Source: DATNIC01 sp035604635
GTDB taxonomy: Bacteria > Vulcanimicrobiota > Vulcanimicrobiia > Vulcanimicrobiales > Vulcanimicrobiaceae
Reading direction: 5' to 3'
NCBI GenBank assembly: GCA_035604635.1
Contig: DATNIC010000136.1
Location: 1-39,545, forward strand
Length of the DNA stretch: 39,545 bases
Below the pieces are notes generated by a model, which made no database searches, was not told the origin of the DNA, and saw only the letters and a program-made list of their open reading frames with translations. This document shows positions 32,303 to 39,545 of the stretch, in pieces. Each line of letters opens with the position of its first letter. Within the stretch, counting starts at the first letter, position 1. The translations under genes and the position numbers were made by a program.

Positions 32303-33322
32303 ATGTTCCTACGGAACGCTTGGTACGTCGCAGCCGAAGCCTGCGAGCTCACGCGCGAGCCGCTCGGCCGGGTCGTCCTCGGCGATCCGATCGTGCTGTA
32401 TCGGAAGGAAGACGGCAGCGCGTGCGCCCTCGCGGACCGCTGCGCTCATCGGCGCGCACCGCTGCACAAAGGCCGCGTCGTCGGCGATACGTTGCAATGC
32501 GGTTACCACGGCTTTGTCTTCGACTCCGCGGGTTTGTGCATCGAGATTCCCGGTTCCGACATCCGGCCACCGGTGACGGCGCGCGTGCGGAGCTATCCGG
32601 CGTGCGAACGGCATCGTTACATCTGGATTTGGACCGGCGATCCATCGCTCGCCGACCCCGGAACGATTCCCGATTTGCGCACGAACGACGATCCGGCGTG
32701 GGCCTCGACCGGCGAGCGAATGCCGATTGCCGCCGACTATTTGCTGTTCGTCGACAATCTGCTCGATCTCTCGCACGTCGCGTTCGTGCACCGCGGGACG
32801 ATCGGTAGCGACGACAGCGCGGCATCACTTCGGCTCGAAGGGGGCAAAGAATCGATCCGTCTGGTGCGCGAGGCGCAGAGCATTCCGACGCCGCCGCTGT
32901 ATCTCAAACAAGGCTTTGGACCACGCGCCAACCAGACGAAGGTCATCACGTATCTCCCGCCCGCGAGCGTGACGATCGAAATCACGACGACCGAGGTCTC
33001 TGAAAACGGCTCGACTCCCCGCAGCAAACACATCCTCATCATCAACGTCATTACGCCCGAGACCGAGCGGACGAGCCACTATTTCTGGGCGAGCACCCGC
33101 GATTTCGACATCACCGACGCCGAGCTGACAAGTTTCTTCAACCGCGAAACACGCAAGGCGTTCCTCGAAGATCAAGCCATCTTGGAAGCCCAGCAGCGTT
33201 CGATCGACCTCGATCCGTCCGTGCCCGACGTCCTCGTCGGCGTCGACGTCGGTCCGATTCAAGCTCGCAAGCTGATGGCGCGCCTTCTCGAAAAGGAGAG
33301 TTCACTCGCATGCACTTCCTAA
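32303..33322 (+). CDS. Rieske [2Fe-2S] ring-hydroxylating/demethylating oxygenase
   Basis: A 339-residue Rieske non-heme iron oxygenase of the VanA/Pobs-like monocomponent type. Rieske cluster: CAHRRAPLHKGRVVGDTLQC-GYHG (residues about 47-70), with Cys-x-His and Cys-x-x-His. The mononuclear iron site follows in DNLLDLSHVAFVH (about 150-162), with two His and a bridging Asp. Such enzymes O-demethylate or hydroxylate aromatic acids using electrons from a separate reductase, which is absent here. Its 3' end overlaps the next binding-protein gene by 13 nt, suggesting that uptake and oxidation of one compound are linked. Confidence 0.9.
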   Translation: MFLRNAWYVAAEACELTREPLGRVVLGDPIVLYRKEDGSACALADRCAHRRAPLHKGRVVGDTLQCGYHGFVFDSAGLCIEIPGSDIRPPVTARVRSYPACERHRYIWIWTGDPSLADPGTIPDLRTNDDPAWASTGERMPIAADYLLFVDNLLDLSHVAFVHRGTIGSDDSAASLRLEGGKESIRLVREAQSIPTPPLYLKQGFGPRANQTKVITYLPPASVTIEITTTEVSENGSTPRSKHILIINVITPETERTSHYFWASTRDFDITDAELTSFFNRETRKAFLEDQAILEAQQRSIDLDPSVPDVLVGVDVGPIQARKLMARLLEKESSLACTS

Positions 33323-34257
33323 GCCGCGCGGCCATGACGATTGCCGCTATCGCAGCCCTGTGTTCTCTCTCTGCTCCGGGCAGCGCTCAGACGACGCCGA
33401 TCCGCGTCGCGATGATCCCCAACGAGCCGGCGGTCGAGGTCTATTTCGCGCAGGACATGGGCTTCTTCACGAAGGCCGGAATCAACGTCGATATCGCGCA
33501 AAATCCCTCGACGCCCGCGATTGCCGCCGCCGTTGCGCAGGGAACATACGACATCGCGTACGCGACGATCTCGACGCTGGCCGTCGCGCACGTCAAGGGT
33601 CTGCCGTTCGTCATCATCGCGCCGGGCGTCGGCAACCTGCCGGGGAAAGCTGCAGGCGCGATCATGGTCCCGGCTAACTCGACGGCGACGACCGGCAAAG
33701 ATTTCAACGGGAAGACGTTCGGGACTGCGGGATTGAACACGCTCGCCGAGTACATGCCGCGCGCCTGGATCGACAAGCACGGCGGCGATTCCACGACGGT
33801 GAAGTTCGTCGAGATTCCGTTCCCGGAGACGCCGGACGCGCTTGCCGCGGGGCGCATCGACGGGTCGTATCTGACCGAGCCGTTCATCACGATCGCCGAG
33901 GACAGGAAAGTCGCGAAGCTGCTGACGACCGGGGACGATGCGATCGCGCCGCGCTACACGTCAACCGCGTGGTATACGACGTCGGCTTGGGCCAAGGCGC
34001 ACCCCGATCAAGTCGCGCGCTTCGTCAGCGCGATCCATGAGGCGGCCGTCTGGGCAAACAAGAACCCGGACAAAGTCGTGCCGATCGTCTCGAAGTACCT
34101 CAAATCCGATCCTGCGCTCACGGCTAAAGCATCGCGTCCGTACTGGGTCGAGCAACTGACCACGGCGCAAGTTCAGCCGTGGATCGACGTCACCGCGAGG
34201 TACGCGAAGTTCGCGCCGTTTCCAGCAGCGGATCTCCTCTACGTAGCGCCCCGGTAG
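33310..34257 (+). CDS. NMT1/TauA-type ABC substrate-binding protein
   Basis: A 315-residue exported binding protein. A Sec signal covers about 1-26 (AAMTIAAIAALCSLSAPGSAQ). The mature fold shows IRVAMIPNEPAVEVYFAQDMGFF (about 31-53), IAAAVAQGTYDIAYATISTLAVA and LAAGRIDGSYLTEPFI, typical of the NMT1/TauA/SsuA cluster. Ligands in this family include aromatic acids, sulfonates and pyrimidine precursors. It is coupled to the Rieske oxygenase, so I infer that the ligand is that enzyme's substrate or a relative. No permease or ATPase of this system is nearby. Confidence 0.85.
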   Translation: MHFLSRAAMTIAAIAALCSLSAPGSAQTTPIRVAMIPNEPAVEVYFAQDMGFFTKAGINVDIAQNPSTPAIAAAVAQGTYDIAYATISTLAVAHVKGLPFVIIAPGVGNLPGKAAGAIMVPANSTATTGKDFNGKTFGTAGLNTLAEYMPRAWIDKHGGDSTTVKFVEIPFPETPDALAAGRIDGSYLTEPFITIAEDRKVAKLLTTGDDAIAPRYTSTAWYTTSAWAKAHPDQVARFVSAIHEAAVWANKNPDKVVPIVSKYLKSDPALTAKASRPYWVEQLTTAQVQPWIDVTARYAKFAPFPAADLLYVAPR

Positions 34258-35273
34258 CGTGGGAGCAGCGCCAGCGCATTCCCGCGATTGATCGCCTGAA
34301 GATCGGCCGTTCGCAAACTGCAGCCGGCTAGACCGGTGACGTTTTCGGACGAGAATCGGTAAGGAAAGTCGGTGCCGAAGAGAATGTGCGATGTCGGAAC
34401 CAGCTTCATGAGTGCGCCCATCACTCCGGGATTCGACGATTGCGCGGTGTCGTAGTAGAACTTCTTCAGCTCATAGTCGACACCGTGGGGAAGGACGGCT
34501 GCAAACTTGGGGTCGCGCGCTTGAAATTCGAAGCGCTCGATCAAGTAGGGCATCGTTCCGCCCGCGTGTGAGAAGATGATCCGCACGTCGGGATAGCGTG
34601 ACGCCGTCCCGCTGAAAACGAGGCTTGCAATCGTGCGCGTTGTATCGGTTCCGAACTCGATCATGTTGTCGTTGAGACCAGCCAGCTGATTAACGCAGCA
34701 CGCGTTGGAAAGCGGGTGCGTGAAGACCACAGATTTGCGCCGATTGAGTTCTTCCCACAACGGCGAGAAAGCGACGTCACCGAGCCACTTATTGCCATAG
34801 CTCGTCGCCATCGCGACGCCGTCCGCGCCAAGTGCGTCCAACGCGTAGATCGCTTCACGCAGGCTGCCTTCGACGTCGGGCAACGGCAGTTCGGCCCAAA
34901 ATCCGAACCGCCCCGGATACGCATGGCGCACCTCGGCCGCATACTCGTTGACTCTGCGCGCCAGTTGCCGCGACGTATCGAGGCCGCCGAAATAGACGCT
35001 CGGCGAGCGCGGCATCGACAAGAACGCCGTCGCGACGCCGGCTTTCTCCATGTCGGCGAGCGATTTTTCCGGCGTCCAACCGACGAGATTCGGCGTGACC
35101 GGCCGCGGCTTCACCGCGTCGGCGAAAAACGGCGGATTCAAATGATGGTGAACGTCGAGCCGAAATGGCCTTTCGCTCGGTGTTTGCGCTCGAGCGGCGC
35201 TGCTCATCAGCGCGCCCTCTGCGGCAAAGACGCCGAGGCCACGTAGAAACAGCGCTCGATCCATACCTCGCAT
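34239..35273 (-). CDS. Exported amidohydrolase (ACMSD-like), paralogue of 1200-2249
   Basis: A 344-residue amidohydrolase_2 protein with a Tat/Sec-like leader ending ARAQ. Metal motif LDVHHHLNPP (near residue 38), then THPLSNACC, FSHAGGTMPY (near 236) and FGTDFPYR (near 297). It shares the DVHHH, HPxSxxCC, FSGTxSxYPDV and FGTDFPY positions with the gene at 1200-2249. ATG 35273 is one base after the permease stop on the same strand; ATG 35264 is an alternative start. It is convergent with the Rieske-coupled binding protein (19-nt overlap). Possible decarboxylase or hydrolase of an aromatic acid; substrate unknown. Confidence 0.85.
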   Translation of the reverse strand: MRGMDRALFLRGLGVFAAEGALMSSAARAQTPSERPFRLDVHHHLNPPFFADAVKPRPVTPNLVGWTPEKSLADMEKAGVATAFLSMPRSPSVYFGGLDTSRQLARRVNEYAAEVRHAYPGRFGFWAELPLPDVEGSLREAIYALDALGADGVAMATSYGNKWLGDVAFSPLWEELNRRKSVVFTHPLSNACCVNQLAGLNDNMIEFGTDTTRTIASLVFSGTASRYPDVRIIFSHAGGTMPYLIERFEFQARDPKFAAVLPHGVDYELKKFYYDTAQSSNPGVMGALMKLVPTSHILFGTDFPYRFSSENVTGLAGCSLRTADLQAINRGNALALLPRYRGAT

Positions 35274-35274
35274 C

Positions 35275-36663
35275 CTATCGCAGGACGGTCCGCAAATGCA
35301 ATCGGGCGCGAAATGCCTGCGAGACGACGTCGCCCGCCACGACGAGCGCGACCGCGAATATGACGTACGCGATAAGCTGATGGTAGAAGAGCAGCTGTTG
35401 CGCGTTGAAGATCGCCTGGCCGATCCCGCCCGCGCCGATCATCCCGAGCGTCGTCGACGCGCGGACGTTCCACTCCCAGCGGTAGGCGAGGTGCGAGAGC
35501 AGCGCGTTGAGCGCGCCGGGGACGAGCCCGACCAAGGCCGCGGCGGTCGCCGGCGCGCCGGTCGCGACCAAGGATTCCGCCTCCGTCAGCGGCGCGATTT
35601 CCAAGCTCTCTCCGAACAGCTTTCCCAGAACGCCTGCGGTGTGGAGCGCGAGCGCAACGGCACCCGCCTTCGGCCCCAGACCGACGATCGAGAGCGCGAG
35701 GAGTCCCAGCGCAAGCGGCGGGATCGCGCGAACGATCGCGAGACCGAAGCGCGAGATGATCATCGGGACATACGACCACGGCGCGTAGCCGGTCCCGCGC
35801 ATCCACCCGAGCGCAATCCGCGGCGCAGCAAGCAACGCGAGCGGTACCGCGAGCAATGCCCCGCCGAACGTCCCAACGATCGCGACCACGATCGTGACCT
35901 CGATCCCGTCGGTCGCCGTGGCAATGACTTTCGCCGAAAAGTCGGGCGGCATCTCGTCGGCGAGAAAATGGACGACGCGGGGCAGCGCGCGCGCGAGATC
36001 GCTCCCCGACACGTTGCCGCTCAACGCGATCCCGGCGACCCCGGCGGCCGCGATGGCACAGAAGACGCCGACGGCTGCGAACGCCGGAGCACGCTCCCGC
36101 AGCCAGCCGCTGAGCGCATCGACCAAAATCACGATGACGACGAGCCACGCGATGTACATGAAGAACTCATGGTAGTTTGCCAGATTGAAGCTTTGGACGA
36201 TCGCCGATCCCAGGCCGCCCGCCCCGACGATGCCGACGATCACGGACCCGCGGATGATGCTCTCGAGCGCGTAGGCGGCAAAGCCGACGAGCCCCGGCCA
36301 TGCTTCCGGGACGAGTCCGATCAAGAAGCTCGTGAGCGGGCTCGCGCCGATCGCGCGCAATGCTTCTTCGGGCTCGCGGCGGACTGCGAGGAGCAGCTCG
36401 GCGAAGAGCTTTGCTAGGACGGCGCCGGTATTGATCCCGAGCGCCGTCACGCCGGCGACCGGGCCGAGGCCGAGCGCCGCGACACAGATGATCGCCAACA
36501 CGAGGTCGGGTATCGCGCGGACGGCGGTGGCGAGGAAGGCGACGATCTTTCCCACGATGCCGCCTCGAACGACGATCACTGCGGCGGGGAGCCCCAAGGT
36601 GAGTGCGATCGCGAACGCGCAACCGGCGATCGCGAGCGTCTCGAACGCAAGCTGAACGATCAT
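35275..36663 (-). CDS. Fused phosphonate/phosphite-type ABC permease (two PhnE domains)
   Basis: A 462-residue inner-membrane protein with two PhnE-like permease halves in tandem. First half about 1-190, with AIGASPLTSFLIGLVPEAWPGLVGF (EAA-type loop) and VGIVGAGGLGSAIVQSFNL; second half about 225-460, with ATGAPATAAALVGLVPGALNALL and LGMIGAGGIGQAIFNAQQLL. Each half repeats the GxxGAGGxGxxI motif of PhnE. Normally two PhnE subunits assemble as a dimer. Its ATG overlaps the ATPase stop as ATGA. With the ATPase and binding protein it makes a complete importer next to the PtxD-like dehydrogenase. Confidence 0.9.
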   Translation of the reverse strand: MIVQLAFETLAIAGCAFAIALTLGLPAAVIVVRGGIVGKIVAFLATAVRAIPDLVLAIICVAALGLGPVAGVTALGINTGAVLAKLFAELLLAVRREPEEALRAIGASPLTSFLIGLVPEAWPGLVGFAAYALESIIRGSVIVGIVGAGGLGSAIVQSFNLANYHEFFMYIAWLVVIVILVDALSGWLRERAPAFAAVGVFCAIAAAGVAGIALSGNVSGSDLARALPRVVHFLADEMPPDFSAKVIATATDGIEVTIVVAIVGTFGGALLAVPLALLAAPRIALGWMRGTGYAPWSYVPMIISRFGLAIVRAIPPLALGLLALSIVGLGPKAGAVALALHTAGVLGKLFGESLEIAPLTEAESLVATGAPATAAALVGLVPGALNALLSHLAYRWEWNVRASTTLGMIGAGGIGQAIFNAQQLLFYHQLIAYVIFAVALVVAGDVVSQAFRARLHLRTVLR

Positions 36664-37373
36664 ATCGAGAAGAGCGACGTTCCGGCTGCTTCGTCGCTGA
36701 CGACTCTCCCATGATCCAAGCGGATCACGCGGTCGAACGACTCGGCCAACTGCGGTTGGTGCAGCGAGCAGATCAGCGTCGTACCGCGCGCGCGAGAGTC
36801 GGCGAGCATGAGATCGACGATTTCTCGCGCGAGCTCCGGATCGAGCGACGCAGCAGGCTCATCGGCGAGGACGAGCTCGGCCTGCTGAACGACCGCACGC
36901 GCAATGGCGACCCGCTGCCGTTGCCCCCCGGAGAGCGCGAACACGCGATCGCGCAGCCGCTCGGCGAGGCGGACGCTCTCGAGCGCCGAACGCGCCGCCT
37001 CCGTCTCGCCGCCATTCGGCGCGAACGTGCAGCGCAAGGCGTCAATCGTCGAGCGTTTCCCAAACGTCCCCGCCAAGACGTTGGCACGGACCGAGAGCCG
37101 CTCGACGAGCCCATGGGTCTGAAAGACGACCGCGATGCGCGAGCGAGCTTCGCGCAGTGCATGGCCGTGCAGCGTCGCGAAATCGGTTCCGTCAAAGAGC
37201 ACCTTGCCCGACGTCGGGACGAACGCGCCGTACGCGAGCCGGAAGAACGTCGTCTTCCCCGCGCCGCTCGGGCCGACGAGCGCGAGACGCTCGCCGCGCC
37301 CGACGCGGACGGAAATGCCGTCGAGAGCGGTGTGTTTACCGTACCGCTGCTCGACGTCGATGAACTCGAGCAC
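36660..37373 (-). CDS. ptxA: Phosphonate/phosphite-type ABC transporter ATPase (PhnC/PtxA-like)
   Basis: A 237-residue ABC ATPase. Visible: Walker A GPSGAGKTTFF (about 34-44), Q loop AVVFQTHGLVERLSVRANVLAG (about 80-101), ABC signature LSGGQRQRVAIARAVVQQAELVLADEP (about 147-173), including Walker B and catalytic Glu, and an H loop CSLHQPQLAESFDRV. The RANVLAG region is typical of PhnC. Start is GTG 37373, 3 nt after the binding-protein stop. The symbol is by context with the PtxD-like enzyme; PhnC is equally compatible on sequence alone. Confidence 0.85.
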   Translation of the reverse strand: MLEFIDVEQRYGKHTALDGISVRVGRGERLALVGPSGAGKTTFFRLAYGAFVPTSGKVLFDGTDFATLHGHALREARSRIAVVFQTHGLVERLSVRANVLAGTFGKRSTIDALRCTFAPNGGETEAARSALESVRLAERLRDRVFALSGGQRQRVAIARAVVQQAELVLADEPAASLDPELAREIVDLMLADSRARGTTLICSLHQPQLAESFDRVIRLDHGRVVSDEAAGTSLFSI

Positions 37374-37376
37374 TAC

Positions 37377-38234
37377 CTACGAGAGGAGCTTTAACCGATC
37401 GGCAGTCGCTCGGATTGCGCTGTATTCTTGGTCGAAGGCCACGACGTATCTCGAGGCCCGCAGAACGCTCAGCACGCTCGGGTCGATCAAATTCAAGAAC
37501 GCATCGCGCAAGGCGCTGATCGACGCCGGATCGAGATCCTTGCGCGCGGCCCAAACGTAGTCGACGAACGGCTCGCTCGTGTAGAAAACGCGGGCCTTCG
37601 CAGGGTCGATCGCCTTGCTGTTGACCATGCTGCGATAGACGGTCTCATCGAGTGCTCCCGCGTCGACTTGACTGCTATTAACGGCGATCGCCGTCGCCGG
37701 ATGGTTGCCGGTGAAGCGCGCCGTGATGTCCTTCTCCGGATCGATCTTCGCGTCGTACATGTCCTTGGCGGGGATCAAGTGCCCTGACGTGGACGCGACG
37801 TCGCCGAAAGCAAAAGTCTTGCCTTTCAAGCCTGCCACCGAATTGAGATTCGCGTTGGCCGCGTTGCAAATGAAAAGCGAATGGAACTGCTTGTCCTCGG
37901 CGCGCTGCACGACCGGGATCACGCCGTAGTGTTTGCGCGCGATGACGTACGTCAAGCCGCCGAAATGCGCAAAATCGACGGTCCCGCTGCCGATCGCGGT
38001 TACCGTAGCCGCATAGTTCTGCGGGATGATGAGATTGATTTTCCTCTTGAGTCTGCTTTCGAGGTAATCGACGACCGGCTTTTTCTCGGCGATCGTCTGC
38101 GGGGTCGAGCCGACTTCCGGGATGAACGCGATGCGCAGCGTATCGTCCGCGCGCACGGCGCGGGGGATGCCCACGGTCCCGGCCGCTGCGATGCCGGCCA
38201 GGAACGTACCACGACGAAGGGGGTCAGTTCGCAA
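37377..38234 (-). CDS. ptxB: Phosphonate/phosphite-type ABC substrate-binding protein (PhnD/PtxB-like)
   Basis: A 285-residue exported binding protein with a twin-Arg leader (RRGTFLAGIAAAG, ending VRA). PhnD-family features: LRIAFIPEVGSTPQTI, VDFAHFGGLTYVIA, KTFAFGDVASTSGHLIP (about 130) and EPFVDYVWAARKDL near 220. I choose TTG 38234 because GGAGG (38240-38244) lies 5 nt upstream and the predicted promoter would start transcription near 38255. The in-frame ATG 38273 has no ribosome binding site and would overlap the divergent gene's ATG. First gene of the importer operon. Confidence 0.85.
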   Translation of the reverse strand: MRTDPLRRGTFLAGIAAAGTVGIPRAVRADDTLRIAFIPEVGSTPQTIAEKKPVVDYLESRLKRKINLIIPQNYAATVTAIGSGTVDFAHFGGLTYVIARKHYGVIPVVQRAEDKQFHSLFICNAANANLNSVAGLKGKTFAFGDVASTSGHLIPAKDMYDAKIDPEKDITARFTGNHPATAIAVNSSQVDAGALDETVYRSMVNSKAIDPAKARVFYTSEPFVDYVWAARKDLDPASISALRDAFLNLIDPSVLSVLRASRYVVAFDQEYSAIRATADRLKLLS

Positions 38235-38263
38235 GGTAACCTCCACGAGAGAAAAACGCTTTG

Positions 38264-38292
38264 TATGTAGCATGACGACCAGTCCACGTCAA
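38264..38292 (-). promoter_or_regulatory. Sigma70-type promoter of the ptxB-like operon
   Basis: Read on the minus strand, TTGACG (38287-38292) and TACATA (38264-38269) are separated by exactly 17 nt, giving a transcription start near 38256 and a leader of about 20 nt before TTG 38234. The -35 and part of the spacer lie inside the first codons of the divergent ptxD-like gene, so expression of the two units may interfere. No Pho box was recognised. Confidence 0.6.
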
Positions 38293-39243
38293 CGTCCAGT
38301 TGCGTTCTACACGCATCCCTGCCCCCGTGAAGGCCCGGATCTCTTGCGCGCGGCCTGCGACGTACGCCGGTACGCCGGTCCCGGAACGCCCGATCCCGAG
38401 ACGATCGCCGGCGAGGCCGCCGACGCCTTCGCCCTCTGCTTTTTCGTGCCCGACCATATCGACGCTCGGCTCTTGTCCCGGCTGCCGCAGCTGCGGATCT
38501 TGGCCGGCTTCGGGAAAGGCTACGACAACGTCGACGTGGCCGCGGCTACGGCGCGCGGGGTATGGGTGACGAACGTCCCCGATGCGCTCACCGCGGGGAC
38601 CGCAGACCTCGCCTGGGCGCTGCTCTTAGGCTTGGCGCGCGGCGTGCGCAGCGGCGACGCGCTGGTCCGTTCCGGCCGCTTCGCGGGCTGGAGCGCCGAC
38701 GCACCACTCGGGACGAGCGTCAGCGGAAAGACGTTGGGCATCGTCGGATACGGCGCGATCGGACGCGCGATCGCGCGGCGCGCGAGCGGTTTCGACATGC
38801 GCGTGCTGCATTGCGACCTCACTTCAGGGACGCCGCTCGACGAGTTGCTGCGGAGCTCCGACTTCATTGTCCTCGCGCTCCCGCTCACCGACGCAAGCCG
38901 GCATCTGATCGATGCACGGCATCTCGAGCGCATTCGGCCGTCGGCGTATCTCGTGAACGTCGCGCGCGGCTCGGTCGTCGACGAAGCAGCAGTTGCAGCG
39001 GCGCTCGAGCGCGGCGCGCTCGCGGGCTACGCGAGCGACGTCTTCGAAGTGGAAGACCGCCAATACGATGATCGGCCGCGGCAGATCGATCCGCGCCTGC
39101 TCGCGGCGGAGCACACGCTCTTCACGCCGCATGCGGGGACGGCGACGCGCGAAGATCGCGGGCGGCTTGCGCTCGTGCAGGCGCAGTCGGTCCTCGACGT
39201 CCTTGCCGGCCGCCGTCCGGCAACCGCCGTCAACGACCTCTAA
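38272..39243 (+). CDS. ptxD: Phosphite (phosphonate) dehydrogenase PtxD-like, D-2-hydroxyacid dehydrogenase family
   Basis: A 323-residue NAD-dependent dehydrogenase. PtxD oxidises phosphite to phosphate. Compared from memory with Pseudomonas stutzeri PtxD: the catalytic Lys (GKGYDN, Lys82), Arg (ARGSVVDE, Arg232), Glu (DVFEVED, Glu261) and His (TPHAGT, His287) are present, as are VRSGRFAGW (Trp140) and the diagnostic DRPRQIDPRLL after the Glu. The Rossmann motif GYGAIG (159-164) ends with Asp182, which favours NAD. PtxD Met53 and Tyr139 correspond to Val59 and Leu146 or nearby, so the active site is not identical. The gene is divergent from a complete phosphite/phosphonate-type importer. Other D-2-hydroxyacid dehydrogenase substrates remain possible. 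Confidence 0.82.
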   Translation: MTTSPRQRPVAFYTHPCPREGPDLLRAACDVRRYAGPGTPDPETIAGEAADAFALCFFVPDHIDARLLSRLPQLRILAGFGKGYDNVDVAAATARGVWVTNVPDALTAGTADLAWALLLGLARGVRSGDALVRSGRFAGWSADAPLGTSVSGKTLGIVGYGAIGRAIARRASGFDMRVLHCDLTSGTPLDELLRSSDFIVLALPLTDASRHLIDARHLERIRPSAYLVNVARGSVVDEAAVAAALERGALAGYASDVFEVEDRQYDDRPRQIDPRLLAAEHTLFTPHAGTATREDRGRLALVQAQSVLDVLAGRRPATAVNDL

Positions 39244-39545
39244 TAAAGCTCGATCCGATAGCCGTTCTGCAAGCGGCGATCCGTCGCGGCCGCATCTTCC
39301 GGCGTGCCGCCGCGAATATCGGTCATGATCGTCCCGTAGCTTGGAAATGCACTGCGTTCAATGTGCTTTGCCGGATTCCACAGGTCGGATCGAATCAGCG
39401 CCTTGGCGCAGTGAAAATAGCATTCTTCGACCGTCACGACGATCGCGGAGCGCGGAAGTTTGCCCTGCACGGCCATCGACTCGAGCAGCTCGGGATCGGT
39501 GCTGATTCGCGCGGTGCCGTTGACCCGCAGCGTCTCGTTCATCCC
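39240..39545 (-). CDS. PPOX-type (pyridoxamine 5'-phosphate oxidase-like) flavin protein, partial
   Basis: The C-terminal about 100 residues of a split-barrel flavin-binding protein; the N-terminus lies beyond the window. Visible: MNETLRVNGTARISTDPELL, then LPRSAIVVTVEECYFHCAKALIRSDLWNP, matching the MSMEG_1061-like group of the PPOX family as I remember it. The ATG at 39542 is in the middle of the usual GMNETLRVNG motif, so it is not the real start. Substrate and cofactor (FMN or F420) cannot be told. Its stop overlaps the convergent ptxD-like gene by 4 nt. Confidence 0.8.
   Translation of the reverse strand, partial: GMNETLRVNGTARISTDPELLESMAVQGKLPRSAIVVTVEECYFHCAKALIRSDLWNPAKHIERSAFPSYGTIMTDIRGGTPEDAAATDRRLQNGYRIELY

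Noticed and set aside
32303..33322. Naming the Rieske protein vanillate demethylase VanA
   Set aside because: The VanB reductase is absent and substrate residues cannot be judged by eye.
35296..36417. A 373-codon open frame on the + strand
   Set aside because: Antisense to the fused permease, with charged, motif-free translation; the permease frame has proper helices and GAGGxG motifs.
38235..38273. Start of the PtxB-like protein at ATG 38273
   Set aside because: No ribosome binding site, it would precede the predicted transcription start and it overlaps the divergent start; TTG 38234 has GGAGG.

Overview
The window is gene-dense, GC-rich bacterial chromosome. Almost every base is coding, many neighbouring genes overlap by 4 nt (ATGA or GTGA), and GTG and TTG starts are common. 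I see no rRNA, tRNA, CRISPR array, transposase or prophage gene. Heme synthesis through HemQ, a Bacillus-like PHA synthase subunit (PhaR) and many secretion signals with lone binding proteins suggest an uncultivated high-GC lineage outside Proteobacteria. Candidatus Eremiobacterota (WPS-2) is my best guess, at low confidence.

Layout. 1-1155 (-): 3' part of an arylamine N-acetyltransferase gene's coding strand (N-terminal portion of the protein) and an alpha/beta hydrolase. 1200-2249 (+): exported amidohydrolase. 2246-5185 (-): SAM methyltransferase, a membrane SpoIIE/PP2C-like protein that has lost its metal-binding Asp residues, and a two-gene chromate transporter. 5218-9847 (+): aldo/keto reductase, a small Sm-like protein and a peptide-type ABC importer (lipoprotein plus two permeases, no ATPase). 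9861-14631 (-): a small zinc-ribbon protein, nrdR, dut, panE, hemQ, an RcnA-like metal exporter and an NMT1-type binding protein. 14712-17673 (+): dprA, rlmH, argS. 17651-23476 (-): the tightly coupled operon pyrK-pyrD-pyrF-pyrE-hisC-GNAT-AI-2E permease. 23591-27342 (+): a 46-residue protein with its own terminator, an OmpR-type two-component pair and a secreted protein with a Pro/Ala-rich tail. 27366-32225 (-): a polyhydroxyalkanoate (PHA) cluster, phaJ, padR (phaQ-like), phasin, phaR, phaB, phaC, followed by a GNAT and a metallo-hydrolase. 32303-35273: Rieske oxygenase coupled to a binding protein (+), convergent with a second exported amidohydrolase (-). 35275-39243: a phosphonate/phosphite-type ABC importer (-) divergent from a dehydrogenase (+) closely resembling phosphite dehydrogenase PtxD. 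39240-39545 (-): part of a PPOX-type flavin protein.

The most interesting parts are: (i) the likely phosphite uptake and oxidation island at the right end, which would import phosphite and oxidise it to phosphate with NAD; (ii) a compact class IV-like PHA operon with a PadR regulator, a good sigma70-type promoter and an inverted-repeat operator sitting on the -10; (iii) several genes whose protein homology or signal peptide runs past the first ATG/GTG/TTG and points to near-cognate starts (CTG, ATT, ATA), often exactly at overlapping gene junctions; and (iv) divergent proteins: ArgRS without a recognisable HIGH motif and a SpoIIE-like protein without its metal ligands. All assignments are by reading of the sequence and remembered family motifs; no database search was run.
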